Assembly (NCBI RefSeq): GCF_018459925.1
Contig: NZ_CP075371.1
Span: forward strand, 1,736,001 to 1,800,000
Direction: 5' to 3'
Source: Nocardioides aquaticus
GTDB lineage: Bacteria > Actinomycetota > Actinomycetes > Propionibacteriales > Nocardioidaceae
Length of the DNA: 64,000 nucleotides
Of this stretch, positions 36,532-44,890 are shown piece by piece. The position numbers and the translations under genes were made by a program. Under the pieces are notes generated by a model. The model worked only from the letters and a program-made list of their open reading frames with translations, was not told the origin of the DNA and made no database searches. Each line of letters begins with the position of its first letter. Position 1 is the first letter of the stretch.

Positions 36532-37492
36532 CGGCGTAGGAGTGCAGGCCCGGGATCCACATGTTGACCCCGAAGAAGTTGAACACGAAGGCCGCGTAGC
36601 CCGCGAGGGCGAACCAGGAGGCTCGCGAGCCCCGCCATCCGGTGGTGGCGTCGGCGTGCAGGTAGGCGGCGTAACAGACCCAGGTGATGAACGCCCAGGT
36701 CTCCTTGGGGTCCCAGCCCCAGTACCGACCCCAGGAGTTCTCGGCCCAGATGGCGCCGGCGATGACGGCGAAGGTCCAGATCGGGAAGGCGAAGACGTGG
36801 GCACCCCGCGCGACGCGCGAGAGGGTGTCCGCTGTGGGTAGCTGGGCGGCGTACCGACCCCGGGTGCGGCCCGCCTGGGCCGCTCGGGCGTCGTGGCGCT
36901 GTCGGACCATGAACAGGATGGTCGTCAGGGCCCCGACGGTGAAGACGCCGCCGGAGATGATCGCGGCTGCGACGTGCACCACGAGCCAGTAGGAGTCCAG
37001 CACCGGCACGAGGTCGCCGGCGGGGGTGTAGAGGACCGTGACGGCCAGGCCGAGCGTGAGGACGATCGCGCCGACGATCCAGGCGCCGAGGTCGCGCACC
37101 GGCTGGCGGCGGAGCAGGGCCAGGTAGGTCGCCCCGGCCGTCATCGTGATGACGATCGCGAACTCATACATGTTGCCCCAGGGAGCCCGCTCGGCTGCGA
37201 GGCCGCGCGTGACGACGCCGGCCAGGTTCAGCAGGAGGCCCAGGACCGCGAGGGACGACCCGACCGCACCGACGCGGGCTCCTGGTGTGCCCGCGGTCGA
37301 TGAGGAGGGCGCCACTCGAGTCGGTGGTGGCGCTGCGGGTGCCCCGGCACCGACGGCGACCGGGACGTCGGCAGTGACCTCCACCCCCCGGTTGACCCGC
37401 GCGGCGGTCTCGGCGGCGTACGCCAGCATTGCCAGCACGTAGACGGCGATGGCGGAGTAGATGAGGTTGTCGGAGAGCAGGTCCCACGTCAT
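36524..37492 (-). CDS. ccsB: Cytochrome c biogenesis protein CcsB (CcsA-type)
   Basis: The protein has 322 residues and eight membrane segments. The tryptophan-rich heme-handling motif WGRYWGWDPKETWAFITW lies near residues 258-275, with conserved histidines in the flanking helices (WLVVHVAAAIISGG, AYLHADATTGW). Together with ResB it forms the system II cytochrome c synthase, which exports heme and attaches it to CXXCH sites outside. Its start overlaps the resB stop by 4 nt. The reduced thiols it needs could come from the CcdA and TlpA proteins at 22.4-23.8 kb. Confidence 0.93.
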   Translation of the reverse strand: MTWDLLSDNLIYSAIAVYVLAMLAYAAETAARVNRGVEVTADVPVAVGAGAPAAPPPTRVAPSSSTAGTPGARVGAVGSSLAVLGLLLNLAGVVTRGLAAERAPWGNMYEFAIVITMTAGATYLALLRRQPVRDLGAWIVGAIVLTLGLAVTVLYTPAGDLVPVLDSYWLVVHVAAAIISGGVFTVGALTTILFMVRQRHDARAAQAGRTRGRYAAQLPTADTLSRVARGAHVFAFPIWTFAVIAGAIWAENSWGRYWGWDPKETWAFITWVCYAAYLHADATTGWRGSRASWFALAGYAAFVFNFFGVNMWIPGLHSYAGV

Positions 37493-39117
37493 CGGTTCGG
37501 CTCCTGGGTGTGTGTCTGGGTGCTGGGGCTCGGGGGAGGTGTGTCAGGGCCGCGGAGCGCCAAGGACACCGCCTCGAGGTCGCCCGCGGGCAGCTGGCGT
37601 CGGGTCAGGGACCGCATGGCCACCTCCACGGCGACGAACCCTTCGGCGGGGGCCGTGTCGGTGACACGGACCCAGAGCCGCCGGCGCCGGATGACCAGCG
37701 AGGTGGTGAGGCCGCCCAGCAGCAGCAACGCGGCGACCAGGCTGATCTCCTTGCCCGGGTCGTAGGCGACCTGGAAGTTGGCGAACCGCGAGACGCCGTC
37801 GAAGGTCAGGCTGCCCTGATCGTCGGGCAGGCGCATGGTCTCGCCCACGGCGAGCGGCTGCCGCAACGGGCTGCCGTCCTCGCCGAGCACGGGTTCCAGG
37901 TTCGTCGTGTCCAGGGTGTAGACCGACTGCGTGGTGCCGTCGGACATGCCGAGGTCACCGGTGAACGCGGTCATCACCAGCTGGGGGTCGACCGGGCCGG
38001 GAAAGGCCGAGACCGGGCCGCGCCCGTCGGTTGCCGCGGTGGGCAGGAACAGGCCCTGGAAGCCCAGCCCGACCGGCTGGGCGTCAGGGGCCTTGACGAC
38101 GCCGTCGGAGGTGAAGTTGGAGTCAGAGGGAAGGAAGATGACAGGCCCGGAGAAGGTCACGGCGCCGGTGCCGTCACGGACGGTGACCTCGGGGGCGTAG
38201 CCGTGACCGGTGAGGAAGAACTTGGTCTCGTTGATGTCCAGGGGCGAGTTCGGCTTCACCTGGACCACGCCGGAGCCCTCCTCGGACTCGTAGGAGACGC
38301 GGGCGTCGAAGCTGCGGGGCTCGCCCAGCTTGGCTGGATCGGTCTCGAACTCCGCCTCGAAGCTGTCGAGGGTGAAGCTGAGCGGCTCCAGGCCCTCCAC
38401 GTCGGTCCACACCGAGGGGAAGAACTCGTCGTACTCGGCGCTCACGTTGGTGAACGAGCTGCCCTCGGCGACGGCCACGCGGCCCTCGAAGCCGTACAGG
38501 CGCCCGCCGGCGATGCCGACGAGCAGCACCAGCAGCGACAGGTGGAAGGCCAGGTTGCCGGTCTCGCGCAGGTACCCCTTCTCCGCGCGCACCTCATCAC
38601 CCACGACCCGGACCCGGAACCGTCGGCGGCGCAGGGCCGCCGCCGCGGTCTCCAGCGCCTGGTCGGCCGGCTCGGCGGTGGTGAGCGAGGCGTACTCCGG
38701 CTCCCTGCTCAAGTGTCGCGGGGCCGGGGGCGGTGCCGCGCGGCTCTCGCGCCACAAGCGCGCACAACGGGGCAGCACGCACCCGGTCATCGAGACCAGC
38801 AGCAGCAGGTAGATCGCGGCGAACCACGGCGAGCCGTAGACGTCGAACAGCGACAGACGGTCCATCCACGGCGCAAGCTCAGGGTGCTGCACGAAGTACC
38901 GCACGACGGCCTGCGGATCCGAGGCGACGTTGCGCTGGGGGAGGACCGAGCCGGGCACGGCCGCGACCGCGAGCAGCGACAACAAGATGACGGCCGTACG
39001 CATCGACGTGAGCCGCCGCCAGGCCCACCGCCCCCAACCCCAACGGGGTCGATAGTCCCGAGGCTCCGCCAGACCCGGGGGAGCCTGGCCTCTCTCCGGC
39101 GCGGTGGAGGTCGTCAT
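37489..39117 (-). CDS. resB: ResB, system II cytochrome c synthase subunit
   Basis: The protein has 542 residues. I chose the ATG at 39117, which gives the usual short charged N-terminus before the first helix; an ATG 26 codons upstream would place the start beyond the operator. Membrane helices lie near 40-60, 95-115, 190-210 and 470-490, with the large outside domain between the last two (GRVAVAEGSSFTNVSAEY onward). This matches ResB/Ccs1. It is first in a resB-ccsB-small-protein operon. Dyad site D lies about 31 bases upstream, linking cytochrome assembly to the same candidate repressor as the copper genes. Confidence 0.92.
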   Translation of the reverse strand: MTTSTAPERGQAPPGLAEPRDYRPRWGWGRWAWRRLTSMRTAVILLSLLAVAAVPGSVLPQRNVASDPQAVVRYFVQHPELAPWMDRLSLFDVYGSPWFAAIYLLLLVSMTGCVLPRCARLWRESRAAPPPAPRHLSREPEYASLTTAEPADQALETAAAALRRRRFRVRVVGDEVRAEKGYLRETGNLAFHLSLLVLLVGIAGGRLYGFEGRVAVAEGSSFTNVSAEYDEFFPSVWTDVEGLEPLSFTLDSFEAEFETDPAKLGEPRSFDARVSYESEEGSGVVQVKPNSPLDINETKFFLTGHGYAPEVTVRDGTGAVTFSGPVIFLPSDSNFTSDGVVKAPDAQPVGLGFQGLFLPTAATDGRGPVSAFPGPVDPQLVMTAFTGDLGMSDGTTQSVYTLDTTNLEPVLGEDGSPLRQPLAVGETMRLPDDQGSLTFDGVSRFANFQVAYDPGKEISLVAALLLLGGLTTSLVIRRRRLWVRVTDTAPAEGFVAVEVAMRSLTRRQLPAGDLEAVSLALRGPDTPPPSPSTQTHTQEPNR

Positions 39118-39147
39118 GTGCTCATTCCGTCTCGAGGCGTTGGGGGC

Positions 39148-39164
39148 TACTCCCCATGGTAGTA
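39148..39164. promoter_or_regulatory. TAC-N11-GTA dyad, site D (resB promoter)
   Basis: TACTCCCCATGGTAGTA lies between resB (minus) and the ArsR-type gene (plus). Its halves TACT and AGTA and its 17-base length match the other sites; the centre CCATGG is itself symmetric. It is close enough to resB to act as its operator; a role for the ArsR-type gene 56 bases away is less likely because that gene has its own metalloregulator. Confidence 0.55.
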
Positions 39165-39219
39165 GAAGGTTGGGTGCCGTAGGTCGGCAGGTCATCCCGA
39201 TGGTGGTTAGAATGTTGGT

Positions 39220-39588
39220 ATGACCGACGAGAGCTGCGGGCTGCTGTGCCTGGACCTACCGGAGGCGGAGCGGGTCCGCTCTCTGGTCCCGTCCGCCGAG
39301 GTGGCCGGGGTCTCAGCGGCGCGCTTGCGCGCGCTGGCAGACCCGACCCGGTTGCGGGTGGCCATGGCGCTGGCCGCCTCCGGCGGTGAGCTGTGCGTCT
39401 GTGACCTTGCCTGGGTGGTGGGGGCGTCCTCCGGGCTCGTCTCCCACCACCTGCGGCTGTTGCGGTCCAGCGGCCTGGCGGCCTCGCGGCGTGACGGCAA
39501 GATGGTCATGTACGCCCTCACCGAACCGGGAGAGGCGCTGTTGCGCTCCGTCACGGGCTGCACTGTCGGGTCGCAGGTGACGTCATGA
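39220..39588 (+). CDS. ArsR/SmtB-family metalloregulator (CadC/CmtR-like)
   Basis: The protein has 122 residues. N-terminal cysteines (CGLLCLDL) precede a winged helix with RALADPTRLRVAMAL, the metal-site motif ELCVCDLAWVVG on helix alpha-3 and VSHHLRLLRSSGLA. The ELCVCDL motif with an extra N-terminal Cys pair is the classic alpha-3N site of CadC-like sensors of Cd, Pb or Zn. It overlaps the following P-type ATPase gene by 4 nt and should repress that operon without metal. Confidence 0.9.
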   Translation: MTDESCGLLCLDLPEAERVRSLVPSAEVAGVSAARLRALADPTRLRVAMALAASGGELCVCDLAWVVGASSGLVSHHLRLLRSSGLAASRRDGKMVMYALTEPGEALLRSVTGCTVGSQVTS

Positions 39589-41663
39589 GCGACGCCTGCT
39601 GCGGTGGTGACACACCCGAGGACGTGGGTCCGCGGGAGTCCATCGACCCGGTCCGGCTGCGCGACGTCCGCGAGCTCAGGATCGCCGGCGCTGCCGGCGT
39701 GCTGGTGCTCCTCGGGTTCCTTCTTCCTGTGCTCGGTGGTCCTCCGGCGACCGGCTCTGGGGTCGCAGCGCACCTCGCTGCGGCCGCGTTGGGTGGCGTG
39801 ACGTTCGTGCCAGGTGCGGTGCGCGGTCTGCGGCGGCGCCGGGTCGGCGTCGCCACCTTGATGACCATCGCGCTCATCGGTGCGCTGGTGCTCGGCCAGG
39901 TCGCCGAGGCGGCCATGCTGGCGTTCCTGTTCTCCATCAGCGAGGCCCTCGAGCACTACTCGGTGACCCGCACCAGGCGTGGACTGCGCTCCCTCCTGGC
40001 GCTGGTGCCGACGGAGGTCTCCGTCGAGCGCGGCGGCCTCACGGGACGCATCCCAGCCTCCGCGCTTGAGGTCGGGGATCTGATGGTGGTCATGGCCGGC
40101 GACCGGGTGGCCAGCGACGGCATGGTCCGCAGCGGCCGGTCCTCGCTGGACGTCTCGGCTATCACCGGTGAGTCGATGCCAGCAGAGGTCGGACCGGGCG
40201 ACGTCGTGCACGCCGGCTCGGTGAACGCCAACGGCGTACTCCGGGTCGAGGCCACCGCACGGGTCGAGGACAACTCGCTGGCCAAGGTGGTGGCCGTCGT
40301 CGAGGACGCTCAACGGCTCAAGGGTGACCGGCAGCGGATCGCGGACCGCATCGCGCGTCCGCTGGTGCCGGCGATCATGGTGGTGGCCGCCCTGATCGCG
40401 GGGATCGGTTCGCTCCTCGGGGACCCAACGCTGTGGGTGGAACGCGCGCTCGTGGTGCTGGTCGCCGCGGCGCCGTGCGCCTTGGCTCTCTCGGTGCCTG
40501 TCACCGTGGTCGCCGCCGTGGGCGCTGCGAGCCGGTTCGGCGTGCTGGTCAAGGGCGGCGCGGCGATCGAAGCGCTCGGCGCCGTCCGTACTGTCGCGCT
40601 GGACAAGACCGGGACGCTGACCGCCAACCGGCCCCGGGTGGTTGCTGTCGTAGCGGCCCAGGGCTGGACCGAGGACGAGGTCCTCGCAACGGCGGCGGCC
40701 CTGGAACGACACAGCGAGCACCCGCTGGCCGCGGCCGTGCTCACCGCCGCGGCAGAGGGAGCCGTCGCTCAACGGGACGCGACCGACATCGAGGCGGTGC
40801 CGGGCCACGGACTCCGAGGCGTGCTCGACGGCCGTCCGGCACGCCTCGGCAAGCCGACCTGGGTCCTGCCTGCGGCCCTGGCGGCCGAGGTGGACCAGCT
40901 GCAGGGATCAGGTGCGACCGTCGCAGTGGTCGAGGTCGACGGCGAGGTGGTCGGGGTGATCGCGGTGCGTGACGAGCTGCGCCGGGAGGCGGCCGAGGTG
41001 GTCGCCGATCTTCGCGCGCGCGGCATCGACGTGGTGATGCTGACTGGGGACCACGAGCGAACCGCGCGGGCCATCGCCGCGGAGCTTGGCATCACTCGAG
41101 TCCATGCCAACCTGGTCCCGACCGACAAGTCGGACCTGGTGGCTCGGTTTCGCAGTGAGTCGGGCCGACCGGTGGCCATGGTGGGTGACGGCGTGAACGA
41201 CGCCCCGGCACTCGCCGTGGCCGACGTGGGCATCGCGATGGGCGCGATGGGAGCAGACGTCGCCATCGAGGCCGCAGATGTCGCCCTGATGGGCTCGGAC
41301 CTGCGGCACCTCCCTCAGGCCATCGGCCACGCACGTCGAGCCAGGGGCATCATGCTGCAGAACATCGCGCTGTCACTGCTGATCGTGGTTGGCCTGGTCC
41401 CGCTGGCCGCGCTCGGCGTCCTTGGTCTGGCCGCCGTCGTGCTGATCCACGAGGTGGCCGAGGTGTTCGTCATCGCCAACGCCGTCCGGGCCGGGCGCCT
41501 CGCCGCCCTTGACGGCGTCGAGGCGCCGCGCGCGGCCGATCCCGGCCGGGACCTCGGCACGTTCCAGGTGGCGGAGGACGGCTGCGCATGCTGCGCGCCA
41601 TCGGCCGACGCATCGCTCGACGCATCGGTCCTGGGAATCGGTGGGTCGGCGCGGGGCGCCTGA
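39585..41663 (+). CDS. Heavy-metal P1B-type ATPase with APC motif
   Basis: The protein has 692 residues and resembles the ATPase at 33303-35273 throughout, so they are likely paralogues. It has a short Cys-rich start (DACCGG), actuator ITGESMPAE, transmembrane metal site APCAL near residue 296, DKTGTLT near 340, GDGVNDAP, and a C-terminal helix VLIHEVAEVFVIAN followed by a tail ending near CACCAPS that may bind metal. APC in place of CPC or SPC removes one sulfur or hydroxyl ligand, so the ion may differ from the paralogue's; Cd, Zn or Co are the likely options given its CadC-like regulator. Confidence 0.9.
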   Translation: MSDACCGGDTPEDVGPRESIDPVRLRDVRELRIAGAAGVLVLLGFLLPVLGGPPATGSGVAAHLAAAALGGVTFVPGAVRGLRRRRVGVATLMTIALIGALVLGQVAEAAMLAFLFSISEALEHYSVTRTRRGLRSLLALVPTEVSVERGGLTGRIPASALEVGDLMVVMAGDRVASDGMVRSGRSSLDVSAITGESMPAEVGPGDVVHAGSVNANGVLRVEATARVEDNSLAKVVAVVEDAQRLKGDRQRIADRIARPLVPAIMVVAALIAGIGSLLGDPTLWVERALVVLVAAAPCALALSVPVTVVAAVGAASRFGVLVKGGAAIEALGAVRTVALDKTGTLTANRPRVVAVVAAQGWTEDEVLATAAALERHSEHPLAAAVLTAAAEGAVAQRDATDIEAVPGHGLRGVLDGRPARLGKPTWVLPAALAAEVDQLQGSGATVAVVEVDGEVVGVIAVRDELRREAAEVVADLRARGIDVVMLTGDHERTARAIAAELGITRVHANLVPTDKSDLVARFRSESGRPVAMVGDGVNDAPALAVADVGIAMGAMGADVAIEAADVALMGSDLRHLPQAIGHARRARGIMLQNIALSLLIVVGLVPLAALGVLGLAAVVLIHEVAEVFVIANAVRAGRLAALDGVEAPRAADPGRDLGTFQVAEDGCACCAPSADASLDASVLGIGGSARGA

Positions 41664-41692
41664 GGGGTCCTCCCCACGCGCGCGGTCCTTGC

Positions 41693-42031
41693 TCAGGCCG
41701 GGGGGTCCTCGTGGGTCCGCTCGGTGTCCTCCTCGGCGGGTTCGGTGCCCTCCGCGTCGTCCAGCGCAGCGTCGGGGCCCGGCGAGCGTTCGACGCGGGT
41801 GACCAGCAGTGCGCCGAGCACGACGAGACCGATGACGGCGGCCGGGATCAGAAAGCTCCACCCGAACCCACCAACGCTGCCGCCGCCGGTGCCCGGGGCG
41901 GCGCTTGCCGAGGCTGGCGTCGAAACAAGAATCAAAAAGGCCCCGATGAACGGTGCGCCCAGCAGCACCGCCCGCCCTGAAGAGCGACACCTGCGGTCCG
42001 TGCAGCGAAGGTGAAGCCCTAGACGGTTCAT
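41693..42031 (-). CDS. Exported single-span membrane protein under dyad site E
   Basis: The protein has 112 residues from the ATG at 42031. A basic start and hydrophobic core end in an Ala-rich cleavage-like site (STPASASAAPG); then come a Gly-rich spacer, a second helix (FLIPAAVIGLVVLGALLV) and a strongly acidic tail. The ATG abuts a TATAGT hexamer that looks like a -10, so the real start may be a GTG at 41968, which would still keep the signal sequence. No domain is recognised. Its promoter dyad suggests it belongs to the copper/redox regulon. Confidence 0.65.
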   Translation of the reverse strand: MNRLGLHLRCTDRRCRSSGRAVLLGAPFIGAFLILVSTPASASAAPGTGGGSVGGFGWSFLIPAAVIGLVVLGALLVTRVERSPGPDAALDDAEGTEPAEEDTERTHEDPPA

Positions 42032-42047
42032 ACTATAAACAGTAGTG
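42031..42047. promoter_or_regulatory. TAC-N11-GTA-like dyad, site E
   Basis: TACTATAAACAGTAGTG matches the pattern except for the last base (G for A). On the minus strand it reads with TATAGT as a -10 for the small membrane gene. Halves ACTA and TAGT are symmetric. The flank is AT-rich compared with its surroundings, as expected of a promoter. Confidence 0.5.
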
Positions 42048-42342
42048 GATGCTTGCTTGTACGATACCCGGCGCACTGCCAGTAGCGCCTACCTCAACCG
42101 GTTGGCGGGCAGTGGTCTCCAGGGAGTTTTCGGTCAGGTGTCGGCCGGTGTCATGTTTGGTCCCGCCCGGGGGCTAACCACCGGCGTGGTCGAATCCCGG
42201 CACGTGGGAACGGCTGCGCAAGGAGATTCTCCTCCGAGTCGAGGTGATGGCCTGGCTTCTCGCTGCGCAGATGATCGGTGGCCGGGTCGTCAGGGGGAGG
42301 GTGCCGTGTCGGTAGGCCGGGGCCTGCGGGAGGCCAGCTGGG
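42048..42342. other. Intergenic stretch without a gene
   Basis: This holds the upstream half of the site E promoter region; no coding frame with domain content or ribosome site is visible on either strand. Confidence 0.35.
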
Positions 42343-43209
42343 TCAGGCCTCGTTCCTCACCACCAACCCCCAGGTGAGGCCGTCGTCGGTGGACTCATAG
42401 ACGCCAGTTGCGGTTGCGGCGTGCCACCGGTCCGGCGACGCGTCGAGCGCTTCCGCAGGCCCGTCGACACGTCCTGCCTGGCGCCAGGTGGTGGTGTCAG
42501 TGCTGATCAGGACGGTCCCGTCGGGTCCCACCCCGACCAGCGGGCCACCGGGTTCCCAGTCGATCGCGGTCAGGACGGGTGCGCCCGGGACCGGTCGTGG
42601 GTCTGCGCCGTCGGTGGAGACGACGAGCTCGCCTCGGTCGGTGGTGGCGTAGACGGTGTCCGGGTCAGTCTGGTCGGCGGCGAGGTCGTAGATCGGTTGC
42701 TTGCTGATCGTGTCCCAGGTCTTCTCGTCGTCACTGGTCAGAAGGGAGCCGGACTGGGAGTCGTAGGCGTAGATGCGGCCGCCTACCGGCTCGATGGCGT
42801 GAAAGTCGGCCTCACCCTGCAACGACACTGGGGCCCAGGTGTTGGCGCCGTCGGTGGACTCGATGAGTCCGAGGCTTGCGGGGAGGTCTTCCTCCCGCAG
42901 GTCGGGGTGTCCGCTGCCGAGGAAGTGTCCGGGACCGACAATGGCGAACCCCATGGTGTCCTGCCACCGGTCTGCGACCCGTTCGGGTTGCCCGCCGTCG
43001 CTGACCTGGAACACCCCGAGGTGAGAGGCGATGTAGAGAGCACCGTTGCCGGGGTCGACTCCGACGCCGTGGACGTGGCCCAGCTCCGCCCGCGCGCCCT
43101 CCTCAGGAAGTCCTGCGGGTTCGGACGGGTCGGGGGCGGCGCACCCGGAGAGGGCAAGCGCCGCGCCGAGGGCCGTTGCGGCGAGTGCGAGAGGGACGGC
43201 TCGGTGCAT
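42343..43209 (-). CDS. Beta-propeller lipoprotein, F510_1955/sortilin-like
   Basis: The protein has 288 residues. A lipoprotein signal ends at ALSGCAAP near residue 23. The mature part has repeated blades with ESTDGANTW, TSDDEKTW, STDGADPR, STDTTTWR and ESTDDGLTW, the BNR/Asp-box pattern of sialidase-like and sortilin-like propellers; an N-terminal HVHGVGVDP motif contains two histidines. Annotation systems use the name F510_1955 family glycosylhydrolase for such proteins, but no catalytic acid can be assigned here. It probably sits on the outer face of the membrane; the island context suggests metal or redox stress. Confidence 0.75.
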   Translation of the reverse strand: MHRAVPLALAATALGAALALSGCAAPDPSEPAGLPEEGARAELGHVHGVGVDPGNGALYIASHLGVFQVSDGGQPERVADRWQDTMGFAIVGPGHFLGSGHPDLREEDLPASLGLIESTDGANTWAPVSLQGEADFHAIEPVGGRIYAYDSQSGSLLTSDDEKTWDTISKQPIYDLAADQTDPDTVYATTDRGELVVSTDGADPRPVPGAPVLTAIDWEPGGPLVGVGPDGTVLISTDTTTWRQAGRVDGPAEALDASPDRWHAATATGVYESTDDGLTWGLVVRNEA

Positions 43210-43278
43210 GGTGACTCCGGTGTGGGTGAGCGAATGTTCGGATCGGTCGGAGCAGCGCAGGACGTCGTGCCCGTGCCG

Positions 43279-43298
43279 CCCCGACCGGGAGGTCGGGG
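43279..43298 (-). terminator. Terminator after the DUF4396 gene
   Basis: An 8-bp perfect stem (CCCCGACC and GGTCGGGG) with a GGGA loop lies just downstream of the minus-strand gene ending at 43306 and before the start of the propeller lipoprotein gene. Confidence 0.7.
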
Positions 43299-43305
43299 GA
43301 GTCCC

Positions 43306-43989
43306 TTAGGCCGGCACGAGCGTCTGGTGGCGGCGGGTGAGCCGGTTGACGACGGGGTAGGCGGTAAGGAGTCCGAGGACGATGCCGACCTGCATGAGGA
43401 ACCAGAAGTTGCCCTCGGTGGCGGGCGGCATGAACGAGTTGAAGTGCAGCAGCAGCATCCAGCCGCCCATGCCGATGTCGAAGGCGAGGACGGTGAGCAC
43501 TGCTGCGGTGGCAGCCGTTCCGACGGGCAGCGTCCGACCGGGTCGGGTTGCGGCCCGCTCGTAGGCGAAAAGGAATGCCATGGCGAGGACGCCGATGACG
43601 ATGATCATGACCCACAGGTCGATCCCGGCGATCGTGAGACCGGAGGCGAGGACCAGGGGCACGCCGAGGAGGTGAGCGATGGCCGAGGCTCCACCACCCG
43701 GCAGCCCCGCCACGGCGATCGGCTGGTCATGACCCTGCCTGGTCGTCACCGCCGCGTCGTTCTTCATGGCCCGGGCGGGGGCACGACCGTGGCGGGCGTA
43801 CAGGGGAAGTGCGAAGGGCCCCAGGTAGAGCGCTGAGGCGATCCACACCACCTCCTCGGCGACGGTGGTATGGCGGCGGTGCCGGGCGTAGATGTCGACA
43901 GCGATGGCAGCGGCGCTGATGAGCGCCAGGGCGATGTAGAGCCAGGAGATCGGGGTGAGCCAGTCAGGCACCCGGTTGGTCATGTCCAT
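43306..43989 (-). CDS. DUF4396 membrane protein
   Basis: The protein has 227 residues from the ATG at 43989, which follows GAAGGACC. There are about six hydrophobic segments: two near the start (WLYIALALISAAAIAVDI and ASALYLGPFALPLYARH) and four in the C-terminal DUF4396 part with HLLGVPLVLASGLTIAG and FDIGMGGWMLLLHFNSFMP. The Met/His-rich helices would suit copper or another soft metal, but function is unknown for the family. It lies in a minus-strand group with other envelope genes of the metal island. Confidence 0.82.
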   Translation of the reverse strand: MDMTNRVPDWLTPISWLYIALALISAAAIAVDIYARHRRHTTVAEEVVWIASALYLGPFALPLYARHGRAPARAMKNDAAVTTRQGHDQPIAVAGLPGGGASAIAHLLGVPLVLASGLTIAGIDLWVMIIVIGVLAMAFLFAYERAATRPGRTLPVGTAATAAVLTVLAFDIGMGGWMLLLHFNSFMPPATEGNFWFLMQVGIVLGLLTAYPVVNRLTRRHQTLVPA

Positions 43990-44138
43990 GAGTGATGTGG
44001 TCCTTCGATGGTTGCGCGCGGCGTCGGCGCCCGGTGCGGGGCAGACGGGTGGGTAGTGGGCCCGGGTGGGCCCGGGGCGCACGCCCGGACAGGTAGTTCG
44101 GACGCGGCGGGCTGCTCAGGGGGACTCTGAGCGGCCTG

Positions 44139-44597
44139 TCACACCCGCCACACACACAACGTGGTCGACGACAACGGGACGTGACCCCGCCACCGTCCGC
44201 GCACGAACGAGGTCATCGATGGAACGGTCGCTCGCTCGAGCAATCGGAGGAACGGGGTGTGCCTGCGGGTCAACAGCAGGATCAGCATGGTCAAGGGTGC
44301 CGCGATCGCGATGACGAAGCACACCATCGTGGTCATCTCCGAGGCACACGCTGCATCGCACATGCCTGCCATCCCTGATGTAGGGGCCTGGTCGGCATCG
44401 GCCGCTGCCATGGCCGACGACGTGGTCGACGACGTGGTCGACGACGTGGCCGACATCGAGCTCATGGCGGCTGTGGACGTGCCCGAGCCGCTGGAGACGA
44501 CGTAGCTCGCGCACATTAGGCTCAGCCCGAGCGCGATGGTGCTGAGCAACCCGTACCGCCACCACTGCGCTGGAGTCGGCAGAGCGGGAGCGGGCAC
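44139..44597 (-). CDS. Met/Cys-rich small membrane protein
   Basis: The protein has 152 residues and a GTG start. Two membrane helices (YGLLSTIALGLSLMCASYVV and CFVIAIAAPLTMLILLL) enclose an outside loop with a Ser/Thr repeat and the segment MAGMCDAACASEMTTMVC, whose Met and Cys residues are typical of Cu(I)-handling loops. The general plan resembles the DUF6153 proteins nearby, with a metal-rich loop before a C-terminal helix, but the sequence is distinct. No family is assigned with confidence. Confidence 0.65.
   Translation of the reverse strand: MPAPALPTPAQWWRYGLLSTIALGLSLMCASYVVSSGSGTSTAAMSSMSATSSTTSSTTSSAMAAADADQAPTSGMAGMCDAACASEMTTMVCFVIAIAAPLTMLILLLTRRHTPFLRLLERATVPSMTSFVRGRWRGHVPLSSTTLCVWRV
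44416..44451 (+). repeat. Three 12-base tandem units in the small membrane gene
   Basis: GACGACGTGGTC occurs twice and is followed by GACGACGTGGCC. On the minus strand the units encode the Ser/Thr-rich loop. The unit is in frame, so length change would not shift the gene. Confidence 0.8.
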
Positions 44598-44890
44598 GCC
44601 CCGAGGATAGGTCAGGGCCCCAGGCCCCGGGGACCACTACGAGTGGCCCGACCGGGGAGGGCTTCGGCCTCTGCGCGTCGCGTGCCGCAACCGCAAGACT
44701 CGAACCAGTCGCCCGGGGATTCGGCGTCTACGGGTCGTCCGTCGGGTTCTGTTCCGCGGGCCGCTCTCACACCGCCCTGGTCGGGCTGTTCCTACCGATT
44801 GCCACCGCTGCGGCGGTGGTGCGGTCGCTACCTGGCGCCGTGGTTGTTCGAGTACGGGCCACGGCCACCGCACGACCCACGAGAGGAGTT

